Shown here: positions 34,838-46,463 of the stretch, in pieces | How the letters are laid out: every line of letters starts with the position of its first letter | How positions within the stretch are numbered: position 1 is the first letter of the stretch | From: Bryobacter sp. | Lineage (GTDB): Bacteria > Acidobacteriota > Terriglobia > Bryobacterales > Bryobacteraceae | Assembly: GCA_022843625.1 (NCBI GenBank) | Contig: JALHNH010000022.1 | Span: 1 to 64,000, forward strand | Length of the DNA: 64,000 nucleotides | Direction: 5' to 3' | Notes under the pieces: model-generated | Seen by the model: only the letters and a program-made list of their open reading frames with translations | What the model was told of the DNA's origin: nothing | The model's database searches: none | Made by a program: the position numbers and the translations under genes

Positions 34838-35925
34838 ACGCGAACCACTTTTTCAATACGAGGGCAGGCCTGGCCGTCTCCGTAAGGGTTATGAATACGG
34901 GATCTCCTTGCGTATTCTTCGGGGTTGTCCAGCAGGATTGTCGCTTCATGCACGATCTTGTCTTCGTCTGTACCCACCAGTCGCACTGTGCCTGCATCGA
35001 CAGCCTCTGGCCGCTCTGTAACTTCACGGCTTACGAGAATTGGTTTGCCGAAGGAGGGCCCTTCTTCCTGAACGCCGCCTGAGTCTGTGAGGATGATGTA
35101 ACTTCGGCGCATCAGATCAACAAAGGGTAGATAGTCTTGCGGGGCGATCAGATGGACGTTGGGGAGGTTGCCGAGGGCGGCCTCGACAGGGCCGCGTACG
35201 TTGGGATTGGGATGCACAGGGTAGACGATCTCAACATCGCTGCGGCTGGCCAATCTTCTGAGAGCCGAGCAAAATCGATCCATACCGCTGCCGAAGTTTT
35301 CGCGGCGATGGCCAGTAACCAGAATCATCTTGCGGTTGGGATTGAGGAAAGGCCAGTCGAAGTGAGGGAGAGTGGCTGCGGTTTGAAGCAGTGCGTCGAT
35401 GCCCGTGTTGCCGGTGATGCTGATGGTGTCTTCAGCTACACCTTCTCTTGCGAGATTTTCAGCTGCCCAGGGTGTGGCGGCCAGGTGCAAGGCGGTGATG
35501 CGGCCAACCATCTGACGATTGGCCTCCTCGGGGAATGGCTTGGCCAGGTCCCAGGTGCGGAGCCCTGCTTCCACGTGGGCTACCGGAACATTGGAATAGA
35601 ACGATGCCAGTGCGCCGCAGAGAGTGGTGGTGGTGTCCCCCTGGACGAAAGTGAGGTCTGGCTTGACCTTGGAAAAGACAGGTTCCAAAGCGCTGAGAAT
35701 ACGTGAGGTGGATTGAAAGAGTGTTTGTCCTGGAAGCATGAGGTCGAGATCGGTATCGGGCGTGAGGCCAAAGACAGAGAGAGCTTGATGGACGATCTCG
35801 CGGTGTTGCCCGGTGAGGCAGAGGTGAACATTGAAGTCTGACGGAGACTTTCTGAAGTGCAGGATCAAAGGGCTGAGCTTGATGGCTTCAGGCCTGGTGC
35901 CGAGAACGAATAGCAAGGTTCTCAT
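34819..35925 (-). CDS. wecB: UDP-N-acetylglucosamine 2-epimerase (non-hydrolysing)
   Basis: 368 residues. Features are VLGTRPEAIKLSPLI (about 7-21), VQGDTTTTLCGALASFYSNVPVAHVEAGLR (about 95-124) and VTGHRRENFGSGMDRF (about 206-221). The C-terminal UDP-binding part is LTDSGGVQEEGPSFGKPILVSREVTERPE. It makes UDP-ManNAc for surface polymers. All expected catalytic acidic and His residues appear present. It is transcribed toward the DegT gene and overlaps its end. Confidence 0.94.
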   Translation of the reverse strand: MRTLLFVLGTRPEAIKLSPLILHFRKSPSDFNVHLCLTGQHREIVHQALSVFGLTPDTDLDLMLPGQTLFQSTSRILSALEPVFSKVKPDLTFVQGDTTTTLCGALASFYSNVPVAHVEAGLRTWDLAKPFPEEANRQMVGRITALHLAATPWAAENLAREGVAEDTISITGNTGIDALLQTAATLPHFDWPFLNPNRKMILVTGHRRENFGSGMDRFCSALRRLASRSDVEIVYPVHPNPNVRGPVEAALGNLPNVHLIAPQDYLPFVDLMRRSYIILTDSGGVQEEGPSFGKPILVSREVTERPEAVDAGTVRLVGTDEDKIVHEATILLDNPEEYARRSRIHNPYGDGQACPRIEKVVRVYFESL

Positions 35926-35982
35926 ACTACTGGGCCAAAAGAGAAAGTTGTTGGGACATGCGCTACGCCTTCAATTCTAACG

Positions 35983-38319
35983 GTGAGTTGGGTACATTTG
36001 AGTATGGGTCCAACTGACGCCAAGATGAAGGCTCGAACGCGTGGGGTAGACGAATTTGTCCGCACCGCGTGGCAGGAGTCAGTAGCAGAGGCACAGCGCC
36101 AGAAGAGTTGCGTGCTCGCCGTGGGCGGTTATGGCCGTGAAGAGTTGTTTCCGCACTCTGACATCGACCTTTTGATTCTTGAAGAACCTTCTACTTTTTC
36201 GCCGGGTGAACTTGGCGAGTTTCTGAGAAGACTTTGGGATGCGGGCTACCGGGCCAGCCACAGTGTGCACACGGTGGCTGATTGTAAGCGGATCAGCCCG
36301 GGAAACGTCGAGTTCAGCATCAGCCTCCTGGATCGCAGGATGTTGGTGGGGAACCCTGTGATTGCCAAAAACTGCGATGATGCCTGTCGCAAGCCTCCAC
36401 CGGATTTGGCCGCAGAATTGGCGCGGATGACAGACCGCCGCCACGAGCGATTCCAGTACACAATCCAGCATCTTGAGCCAGACATCAAAGAGACGTGTGG
36501 TGGCTTGCGGGATCTGAATGCGGTGCGTTGGTTTTCAAAGCTTGGAATTGATCAGACACCCGACCTCGCCAAAGAGAGCGAGGTTTTGTTCGCCATCCGC
36601 TGGGCGCTGCATGAACATCTTGGCCGGGACCAGAATGTATTGCGATTTGCCGAGCAGGATGCGCTCTCGTCACAACCCGAAGCATTCATGCGGGAGTACT
36701 TCCGGCAGGCACGAAAGATCTATGCGGCTTGCCGGGAATTGAAGGAACGGGTTCTTGACCGGCGACCGGGGCTGATGGGCACTTTTTTTGAGACACGCTC
36801 GAAGCTATCGAATGAGGAATTTACTGTCTCTCGCGATCAGATTCTTTTGCGTCATCCTGCTGCATTTCAGACGGACCCAAGCGCTGCCCATCGGCTCTTT
36901 ACATTTCAGGCGCGGCATGGGTTGAAGCTGGCCCGCGACACGCAGAAGCGGATTCAGCCCGTTCCGCAATGGACCTGGAAAGAGTGGCGAACCATACTGG
37001 AATTGCCCCATGCCGCGATGGCCCTTCGGCTGATGGCCGAAACCGGTTTCTTAAGTTCGCAATTGCCGGAGTGGGAGCATATCGATTGCCTGGTGGTGAG
37101 AGACTTCTATCATCGCTACACCGTGGATGAGCATACGATTGTTGCGCTCGAGAATCTGGAAGCGCTGGGTTTTGAGCAGCAACAGTTTGGTGCCTTGTGG
37201 CTGAACTGTGAAACCAAGCCACTCTTGCGTTTTGCATTACTTCTGCACGATGCGGGCAAGGGTATGGGTGGTGATCATGATGCGCGTGCGGTGGAAATGG
37301 CTGGTGAAATTGGGGCCAGGATCGATATGCCCGCAGCAGATCAGGCCGTAGTGCAACGCCTCATAGGAGAGCACCTGTATCTTGGGACTCTGATCAGCAC
37401 GAGGGATCTGGCAGACCGCGATGTGACGCAGCAAGCGGCACAACGGATGCAGACCAAGGAGTATTTGGGGATGTTGACGCTGCTAACGGTGGCAGATTCC
37501 AGTGCAGTGTTTCCCGGGGCAATGACGACGTGGCGACGATCGCAGCTTTGGCATGCCCATACAGCGATTGAGCGTGAGTTGACCAAAGAGTTGGAAGATG
37601 ACCGGATAGCCGAGCCAGCTTCGCTTGCCGGAGAACTGGCTGACTTCGTCAGGGGTTTCCCGACGCGGTACTGGTTCCGGACCAATGATGCAGAACGGCA
37701 GCAGCATCTTGCTTTGTCCAAGGCTGCTTCACAGATTGGTGTGTCCTGCGATCTGCGCAAGCGTCAGGACGACTGGCAGCTTACGGTTGTGACGAAGGAT
37801 CGGCCGAGGCTACTGGCTGATCTGGCCGGTACGTTGGCGAGTTTTGGGATGAACATTCTGAAGGCCGAGGCTTTCGGAAATGCCCGAGGAGAGGTTCTGG
37901 ATCTGTTTGTGTTTTCCGATCCGCTGCGAAGTCTGGAATTGAACCCGCCCATTGTGGATGAGCTGCGTGAGGCCACGCGCAGAGTTGTATTGGGTAAAGA
38001 GACCGCAGAGCGGCTTCTGCAAAGAAGGCCCAAAACAACCGTACGCTACCGGCTCCAAATCGATACCGTTGTCCGATTTGATAACGAGACATCGCAGGCC
38101 GCGACGCTGCTGGAGTTGCAGGCGCAGGATCGCCCTGGTTTGCTCTACGATCTGGCAAGAACGATTTCACAGCAGAATTGCGAGATTGACACAGTCCTGT
38201 TGCATACCGAAGGGCAACGGGCGGTGGATGTGTTCTATTTGCGCTCCGGCGGAGCCAAGCTTACGCCGGAGCATGTGACAGAGTTGGGAATCAGCCTTAA
38301 GGAAGCTATGGCAGGTTGA
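35983..38319 (+). CDS. glnD: Bifunctional PII uridylyltransferase/uridylyl-removing enzyme (GlnD-like)
   Basis: 778 residues from GTG 35983 (or 771 from ATG 36004). The nucleotidyltransferase domain has VGGYGREELFPHSDIDLLIL (about 45-64). A helical linker with ETCGGLRDLNAVRWF (about 170-184) follows. The HD domain carries RYTVDEHTIVALENLE and LLLHDAGKGMGGDHD (about 420-434). Two ACT domains end the chain (VVTKDRPRLLADLAGTL and LQAQDRPGLLYDLARTI). GlnD senses glutamine and modifies PII. It is shorter than enterobacterial GlnD (about 890) mainly at the N-terminus. No glnB or glnK is adjacent. Its 3' end overlaps the next minus-strand gene by 14 bp. Confidence 0.9.
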   Translation: MSWVHLSMGPTDAKMKARTRGVDEFVRTAWQESVAEAQRQKSCVLAVGGYGREELFPHSDIDLLILEEPSTFSPGELGEFLRRLWDAGYRASHSVHTVADCKRISPGNVEFSISLLDRRMLVGNPVIAKNCDDACRKPPPDLAAELARMTDRRHERFQYTIQHLEPDIKETCGGLRDLNAVRWFSKLGIDQTPDLAKESEVLFAIRWALHEHLGRDQNVLRFAEQDALSSQPEAFMREYFRQARKIYAACRELKERVLDRRPGLMGTFFETRSKLSNEEFTVSRDQILLRHPAAFQTDPSAAHRLFTFQARHGLKLARDTQKRIQPVPQWTWKEWRTILELPHAAMALRLMAETGFLSSQLPEWEHIDCLVVRDFYHRYTVDEHTIVALENLEALGFEQQQFGALWLNCETKPLLRFALLLHDAGKGMGGDHDARAVEMAGEIGARIDMPAADQAVVQRLIGEHLYLGTLISTRDLADRDVTQQAAQRMQTKEYLGMLTLLTVADSSAVFPGAMTTWRRSQLWHAHTAIERELTKELEDDRIAEPASLAGELADFVRGFPTRYWFRTNDAERQQHLALSKAASQIGVSCDLRKRQDDWQLTVVTKDRPRLLADLAGTLASFGMNILKAEAFGNARGEVLDLFVFSDPLRSLELNPPIVDELREATRRVVLGKETAERLLQRRPKTTVRYRLQIDTVVRFDNETSQAATLLELQAQDRPGLLYDLARTISQQNCEIDTVLLHTEGQRAVDVFYLRSGGAKLTPEHVTELGISLKEAMAG

Positions 38320-39199
38320 TGGATGCTGTGGCAGTGAACTTTCTGCCGTCGCTGTTGACCAGCGATGCCTCTACCGAGTAGAGACCTGGATTGAGGCCCG
38401 CAGCGGGCAACACTTCCTGCCAGGTTTCTTCTCCTTTCACCGAGAGCTGGCGCAAAACGGCGGGGAAGAGTTTGTCGGCACTCCAGACATAGACCACTTC
38501 ATTGCGATCGTTGCGAATAGTGAAGTTGTAGGTTTGGCCTGAGCTGAATTGCAATATCAGCTCGCGGTCTGTTGAGTTGGTGAGCACTATTTTCGCGGCG
38601 ATCTGATTGGGCAGCGGAGTTAGTGATATGGAGAAGCCGATGTTCGGCTCCTTGATGTAGGTGATGCCGCCGATTTGGGCGTAAACCAAATCGAGACTTC
38701 GTTCGCCAACGAAGGATGTCTCGGCTCTCTGCACCATGCCGAGGTAGGGGACGAAGACTTCGCGTGTTAGCCCGGCGTCTGCGCAAATGCCGCCGGAATA
38801 GCGAATTACCTTAGCCGTGTCAGAGCTTCCGACGGGGCCTTTGTAGTTGGCAGGTTTGTCCTCTGCGCGGCCTTTCTGTTGACAGGCCACAGCAGTACTT
38901 GCGAATTCATTACCATCGAAGAGTAAAAAAGGAGCCTCGGACTTTTTAGATTCATCCCATTGGTATAGGTCCCCTTGGGGGGATTGTCGGATCCAGACGG
39001 GATTGGCCGAGTAGCCTTCGAGGCGATGGTAGGGTTGTCCGGCGATCACCGTCTGTTGTCCCATTCGGAGGGTTAGCGGGCTTGATCCGTTGGTGGATCG
39101 GTAAACCCATGTGCTACCGGGGATCAAAGGGAAGTAGTCTGTAACTTGGGCCATCAGGCTCACAAGTGAGAATAGGAATAGGAAAACGCGTTGCTTCAT
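38306..39199 (-). CDS. Exported protein with BsuPI proteinase-inhibitor-like domain
   Basis: 297 residues from ATG 39199, chosen because it gives a clear signal peptide (MKQRVFLFLFSLVSLMAQ). The middle part starts TDYFPLIPGSTWVYR, a motif common in acidobacterial exported proteins of unknown role. The C-terminal 110 residues match the BsuPI fold: KIVLTNSTDRELILQFSSGQ, TYNFTIRNDRNEVVYVWS, then LNPGLYSVEASL. The B. subtilis namesake is an intracellular proteinase inhibitor, but the domain is widespread and inhibition here is unproven. The start is 9 bp from divergent nadB. Confidence 0.75.
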   Translation of the reverse strand: MKQRVFLFLFSLVSLMAQVTDYFPLIPGSTWVYRSTNGSSPLTLRMGQQTVIAGQPYHRLEGYSANPVWIRQSPQGDLYQWDESKKSEAPFLLFDGNEFASTAVACQQKGRAEDKPANYKGPVGSSDTAKVIRYSGGICADAGLTREVFVPYLGMVQRAETSFVGERSLDLVYAQIGGITYIKEPNIGFSISLTPLPNQIAAKIVLTNSTDRELILQFSSGQTYNFTIRNDRNEVVYVWSADKLFPAVLRQLSVKGEETWQEVLPAAGLNPGLYSVEASLVNSDGRKFTATASINLP

Positions 39200-39208
39200 A
39201 ACGAAAAA

Positions 39209-40750
39209 ATGTCCTTTGACTTTCTGGTCGTGGGCGCGGGTGTGGCGGGACTGAGGGCTGCGATCACCTTGGCCGAGCAGGGAACGGTACTCGTTGTTGC
39301 CAAGGACACGCTGGAAGAATCCTCTACTGAATACGCGCAAGGCGGCATCGCAGTGGCTCTGTCTGATGATGATAATTTTTCACTTCATTTGCAAGACACT
39401 TTAATGGCCGGGGACGGCCTTTGTTACGAACCGGCGGTTGAGGCACTGGTGCAGGAAGGTCCGCAGCGGATTGATGAGCTTCTGAACTGGGGCGCGAACT
39501 TCGACAAAGAGAACGGGCAGTTTTTGATGGCGCGTGAAGGGGCGCATAGCCGCAGCCGGGTACTACACGCTGGCGGCGATTCCACCGGAAGAGAGATTGC
39601 ACGCAGCTTGTACGAGAAGGCTCTCTCGTTGCCCAAGTTGAGCTTCCAGAGCTTTGCCGCAGTGACCGACCTTTTGATGGAGGAGGGTGCTGTCAGCGGG
39701 GCCGTTGCCTACGATCAGAAGTCGCGCCGTCGCATCGATGTTCATGCCCGGGCAGTCTTGCTGGCAACTGGCGGGGCCGGGCAGTTGTTCCTGAATACGA
39801 CCAACCCCACCGTTGCTACCGGTGACGGGATTGGCATTGCGTATCGTGTGGGTGCTGAAGTTTCCGATGTCGAGTTTATTCAATTTCATCCCACCGCCCT
39901 GTTCATTCCGGGACGGCCCCGGTTTCTGTTAAGTGAGGCGCTACGAGGGGAAGGGGCTTTGCTCAGGAATATCAATGGCGAACGCTTCATGCACCGCTAT
40001 CACGCAATGGAAGAATTGGCGCCGCGCGATGTTGTGAGCCGATCGATCATTGCCGAGATGGGGGCTACCAACGCCACGCATGTTCTTTTGGATCTCAGCC
40101 ATAAGGATGCCGGCTGGATCCGGCAGCGATTTCCTACGATCTACGAAACCTGTTTTCGATTTGGAATCGATCTCACCAAAGAGGCAGCACCAGTGCACCC
40201 GGCTGCGCACTACATCATGGGCGGCGTGCGCACAGACTTGCATGGCCAGACGAGTGTTGCGGGCTTGTTTGCGGCCGGGGAGGCCGCTTGTACGGGAGTG
40301 CATGGCGCAAACCGGCTGGCGAGTAATTCTTTGCTGGAAGGTGTTGTTTTTGGCGCTCGCGCAGGTGAAGCGATGCTGGCTGCCGGCCCGCAGCGTTGCT
40401 CTGGCAGGACTTTTGGCGATGAGCAGTTTCCCCTGTTGACACGCGAAGCTTTGCAGCAGATGGCGTGGGATGGGTGTGGAATCGCACGCGATGCAGCCGG
40501 AATCTCGAGGGTGCTGGATGCGATTGATCATGGCGGACGCTTAAACATTGCAGAGCCGGATAGACGTGACTATGAGCGTCGCAACCTGGCAACTGTATTG
40601 AGGCTGGTGGCCAAGGCGGCGCTGAAGCGCGAAGAATCGCGCGGCGGGCATTACCGCACGGACTTCCCCGCCAGGCAGGACCCTCCCCGTCATTCGAGCT
40701 TGCGGCGGGGACAAATGACAGAACTTATTTCGTGGCCGGAACTTTCCTGA
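39209..40750 (+). CDS. nadB: L-aspartate oxidase
   Basis: 513 residues from ATG 39209; TTG 39191 upstream would overlap the divergent start. The FAD-binding motif FLVVGAGVAGLRAAITLAEQ opens the chain. SSTEYAQGGIAVALSDDDN, REGAHSRSRVLHAGGDSTGREI, FIQFHPTALF, HPAAHYIMGGVRTD and GVHGANRLASNSLLEGVVFG are all present. It oxidises aspartate to iminoaspartate for quinolinate and NAD synthesis. nadA and nadC are not in the window. The last 26 bp overlap the convergent hydrolase. Confidence 0.95.
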   Translation: MSFDFLVVGAGVAGLRAAITLAEQGTVLVVAKDTLEESSTEYAQGGIAVALSDDDNFSLHLQDTLMAGDGLCYEPAVEALVQEGPQRIDELLNWGANFDKENGQFLMAREGAHSRSRVLHAGGDSTGREIARSLYEKALSLPKLSFQSFAAVTDLLMEEGAVSGAVAYDQKSRRRIDVHARAVLLATGGAGQLFLNTTNPTVATGDGIGIAYRVGAEVSDVEFIQFHPTALFIPGRPRFLLSEALRGEGALLRNINGERFMHRYHAMEELAPRDVVSRSIIAEMGATNATHVLLDLSHKDAGWIRQRFPTIYETCFRFGIDLTKEAAPVHPAAHYIMGGVRTDLHGQTSVAGLFAAGEAACTGVHGANRLASNSLLEGVVFGARAGEAMLAAGPQRCSGRTFGDEQFPLLTREALQQMAWDGCGIARDAAGISRVLDAIDHGGRLNIAEPDRRDYERRNLATVLRLVAKAALKREESRGGHYRTDFPARQDPPRHSSLRRGQMTELISWPELS

Positions 40751-41987
40751 GCCACTGAATCACTTCTTCCAGCGCAATTGGGGCGACAGTTTCTTCGAGC
40801 TGACCATATTCTTGCGCGCTGCCGGTAGTCGCAGTCTGGAGAAGATGATTCAGCTTGGGCAGGACGCGAACCGTGTAGTTCTTGTTGCCGCCCTTTTGGA
40901 GTGCCGCTTCGATGGCTGCGAGATTTACGGTTGCGTCTACCTGCTTGTCCAGTTCTCCGTTTAAGGCCAAGACCGGGCAGAGGACCTTTGTGAGTGTTGG
41001 GGCCGGGTCGTAGGTCCAAAAATTTGCGAGCCAGGGGTCCCTGGTCATCTCCTGCTTGACCCTTTGAAGACCGCCTTCGGTGGAGAGCTTGATCTGTTGC
41101 TCGCTGAGGCCTGCAGCCCGCCCCATGTCGGGGATTTGCTTTTCGATGATTCGCTCGCCGCTGACGCCGGGGCCTGCCAGCAGAACGATTCCTGCCAAAG
41201 ACGCATCCTTTGCGGCTACGATGGGTGCAATGAGCCCGCCTTCGCTATGGCCCATGATGACGATGCGCTTGGCGTCTATGTCTTTACGTGTTCTCAGATA
41301 GGTGACCGCAGCGGCAGTGTCGAGAGCAAAGTCTTGCGTGGTTGCGCCTTTGAAGGTTCCGGTGGATTTGTTTGTGCCACGGTCGTCGTAACGCAGCACA
41401 GCAAAGCCCGCTTTAGTGAGGGCATCTGCCCAGACAAAGAAGGGTTTGTGACCGACGAGTTCTTCATCGCGATTTTGAGGGCCGGAGCCCGAAACCAAAA
41501 TGACAGCGGGAAACTTGCCTTCGCCTTTTGGAGTGGTGACCGTGCCGGCCATCTGGATTGCGTCTGTGGCTCCAGCGAAGTTGACGTCTTCGCTCAAGTA
41601 GGGGAATGGCGGCTTGGGTTCTTGTGGGCGCTTGGGCTTGACGAATTCTGCTACCCGTTTGAAGACCAGATTGAAGGGCAGGCCCTGGGTGAACTGTCCA
41701 GTGATGGTTTGGCCATCCTCGCTGAAAGTGCCTTCGTAGCTTGCTCCTGCTGCTGCGATCGCCAGTTTGAGTGACTTGCCTTCGATGGTGGTTGAGCTTG
41801 CCGCCATCTTGGCATTGCCCTGGCTGAAGGAAATCAATTCGCTCATGTAGGTGCCGTCTTTGCCGGCCGTAATGGTCAAGCCCAGTCGTAGCTTGGTGGA
41901 TGGAGTCTGAAGCTCCCCTTCAAAGTTGCCAGCGGGGGATTGTCCGGCCAAGTAGAGGGAGCTGACCAACAGCAGGAAGAGTCTCAT
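40725..41987 (-). CDS. Exported alpha/beta hydrolase with N-terminal DUF3887-like region
   Basis: 420 residues from ATG 41987, giving a signal peptide MRLFLLLVSSLYLAGQ. Residues about 20-110 form a beta-rich domain (FEGELQTPSTKLRLGLTIT) common before acidobacterial hydrolases. The hydrolase core has VSGSGPQNRDEE, RYDDRGTNKSTG, the nucleophile elbow IMGHSEGGLIAP (about 262-273) and a final His in LPKLNHLLQTA. The Asp is probably in LNGELDKQV. It is likely an esterase or peptidase in the periplasm. Substrate unknown. Confidence 0.85.
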   Translation of the reverse strand: MRLFLLLVSSLYLAGQSPAGNFEGELQTPSTKLRLGLTITAGKDGTYMSELISFSQGNAKMAASSTTIEGKSLKLAIAAAGASYEGTFSEDGQTITGQFTQGLPFNLVFKRVAEFVKPKRPQEPKPPFPYLSEDVNFAGATDAIQMAGTVTTPKGEGKFPAVILVSGSGPQNRDEELVGHKPFFVWADALTKAGFAVLRYDDRGTNKSTGTFKGATTQDFALDTAAAVTYLRTRKDIDAKRIVIMGHSEGGLIAPIVAAKDASLAGIVLLAGPGVSGERIIEKQIPDMGRAAGLSEQQIKLSTEGGLQRVKQEMTRDPWLANFWTYDPAPTLTKVLCPVLALNGELDKQVDATVNLAAIEAALQKGGNKNYTVRVLPKLNHLLQTATTGSAQEYGQLEETVAPIALEEVIQWLRKVPATK

Positions 41988-42040
41988 TAAGCTCACAATA
42001 GCAACCGCCACAAATGAGATAAATTAAGGGCAGGTTAATC

Positions 42041-45073
<3,033 letters not shown>

Positions 45074-45080
45074 GCAAACT

Positions 45081-46463
45081 ATGCAAGACAAACTCTCCAT
45101 TGCGCGTCGTTGGTTCATGAAGGATTGTGGCGTTGGTCTGGGCGCCCTGGCTCTGGGTGGACTTGCCCAGGCGGCCGACCCTCTTGCCCCCAAGCAGCCG
45201 CACTTCAAGGCGAAGGCCAAGAAGGTGATCTATCTCTTCATGGCGGGTGCTCCCAGTCATCTTGAGATGTTTGACAACAAGCCGCAGCTGGCGAAGTTCG
45301 ACGGCACCTTGCCACCCGCTGACCTCTTGAAGGGCTACAGAGCGGCATTCATCAATCCGAATTCCAAGCTGCTTGGGCCGAAGTTCAAGTTCGCGAAGTA
45401 CGGTCAGAGTGGCGCTGAACTCAGTGAGCTGCTGCCGCATCTGTCGAAGGTGGTGGATGATATCGCCATCGTGAAGTCGATGAGTACGGACGCTTTTAAT
45501 CATGCCCCCGGACAGTTGTTGATGAATACGGGCAGCATGATCTTCGGGCGGCCAAGTTTCGGCGCCTGGACGACTTATGGCCTCGGTAGTGAAGCATCAG
45601 ATCTGCCGGCCTTTGTTGTGTTTTCTACCGGCAAAAAAGGGCCGTCGGGCGGGAACTCCTGCTGGGGCTCGGGCTTTCTGCCTACGGTGCATCAGGGCGT
45701 GCAGTTTCGCGCTTCGGGTGACCCCGTGCTCTACTTGTCGAACCCGGAAGGGATCGACGCGCAGTTGCAGCGCGAATCACTGGATTCGATTCGCCGCCTG
45801 AATCAGATGAAGCTTGACGATGTTGGGGACCCCGAGATTGCGACGCGTATCAACTCCTACGAGATGGCGTTCAAGATGCAGACGAGTGCTCCGGACTTGA
45901 TGGATATCTCAAAAGAGCCGAAACACATTCTCGATATGTACGGGGCGGAGCCTGGTAAGCCTTCTTTTGCCAACTGCCTGTTGCTGGCTCGCCGTATGGC
46001 AGAGCGCGGAGTGCGCTTTACCCAGATCTTTCATGAGGCCTGGGATCAGCATGGCTCGCTCGTCAAAGACATCACACAGAATTGTAAGGATACTGATCAG
46101 GCCTGTGCCGCTCTGGTTACCGACTTGAAGCAGCGCGGTATGCTCGATGACACGCTTGTGGTGTGGGGTGGCGAATTTGGCCGCACACCCATGACGCAGG
46201 GCGGCACGGACGGGCGAGATCACCATCCGAATGCATTCACGATGTGGATGGCCGGCGGCGGCATCAAGCCTGGCCTCGTGATGGGCCGCACGGATGAGCT
46301 TGGCTTTAATGTCGTGGAAGACAAGGTGCACGTGCATGATCTTCATGCCACGCTCATGCACCTTCTCGGGTTTGACCATACGAAGCTCACATATCGTTCG
46401 CAGGGCCGTAACTTCAGGCTTACCGACGTGCATGGGCACGTCGTCGAAAAGTTGATGGCCTAA
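45081..46463 (+). CDS. DUF1501 protein, Tat-exported
   Basis: 460 residues. The N-terminus SIARRWFMKDCGVGLGALAL is a twin-arginine type signal (RRWFMK). The DUF1501 body has KVIYLFMAGAPSHLEMFDNK (about 50-69), GPSGGNSCWGSGFLP and FTQIFHEAWDQHGS. The conserved GGEFGRTPMTQGGTDGRDHHP (about 364-384) carries alkaline-phosphatase-like metal ligands. The fold is probably alkaline phosphatase/sulfatase. It is the invariant partner of the DUF1553 protein upstream, and the pair forms one transcript. Confidence 0.92.
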   Translation: MQDKLSIARRWFMKDCGVGLGALALGGLAQAADPLAPKQPHFKAKAKKVIYLFMAGAPSHLEMFDNKPQLAKFDGTLPPADLLKGYRAAFINPNSKLLGPKFKFAKYGQSGAELSELLPHLSKVVDDIAIVKSMSTDAFNHAPGQLLMNTGSMIFGRPSFGAWTTYGLGSEASDLPAFVVFSTGKKGPSGGNSCWGSGFLPTVHQGVQFRASGDPVLYLSNPEGIDAQLQRESLDSIRRLNQMKLDDVGDPEIATRINSYEMAFKMQTSAPDLMDISKEPKHILDMYGAEPGKPSFANCLLLARRMAERGVRFTQIFHEAWDQHGSLVKDITQNCKDTDQACAALVTDLKQRGMLDDTLVVWGGEFGRTPMTQGGTDGRDHHPNAFTMWMAGGGIKPGLVMGRTDELGFNVVEDKVHVHDLHATLMHLLGFDHTKLTYRSQGRNFRLTDVHGHVVEKLMA

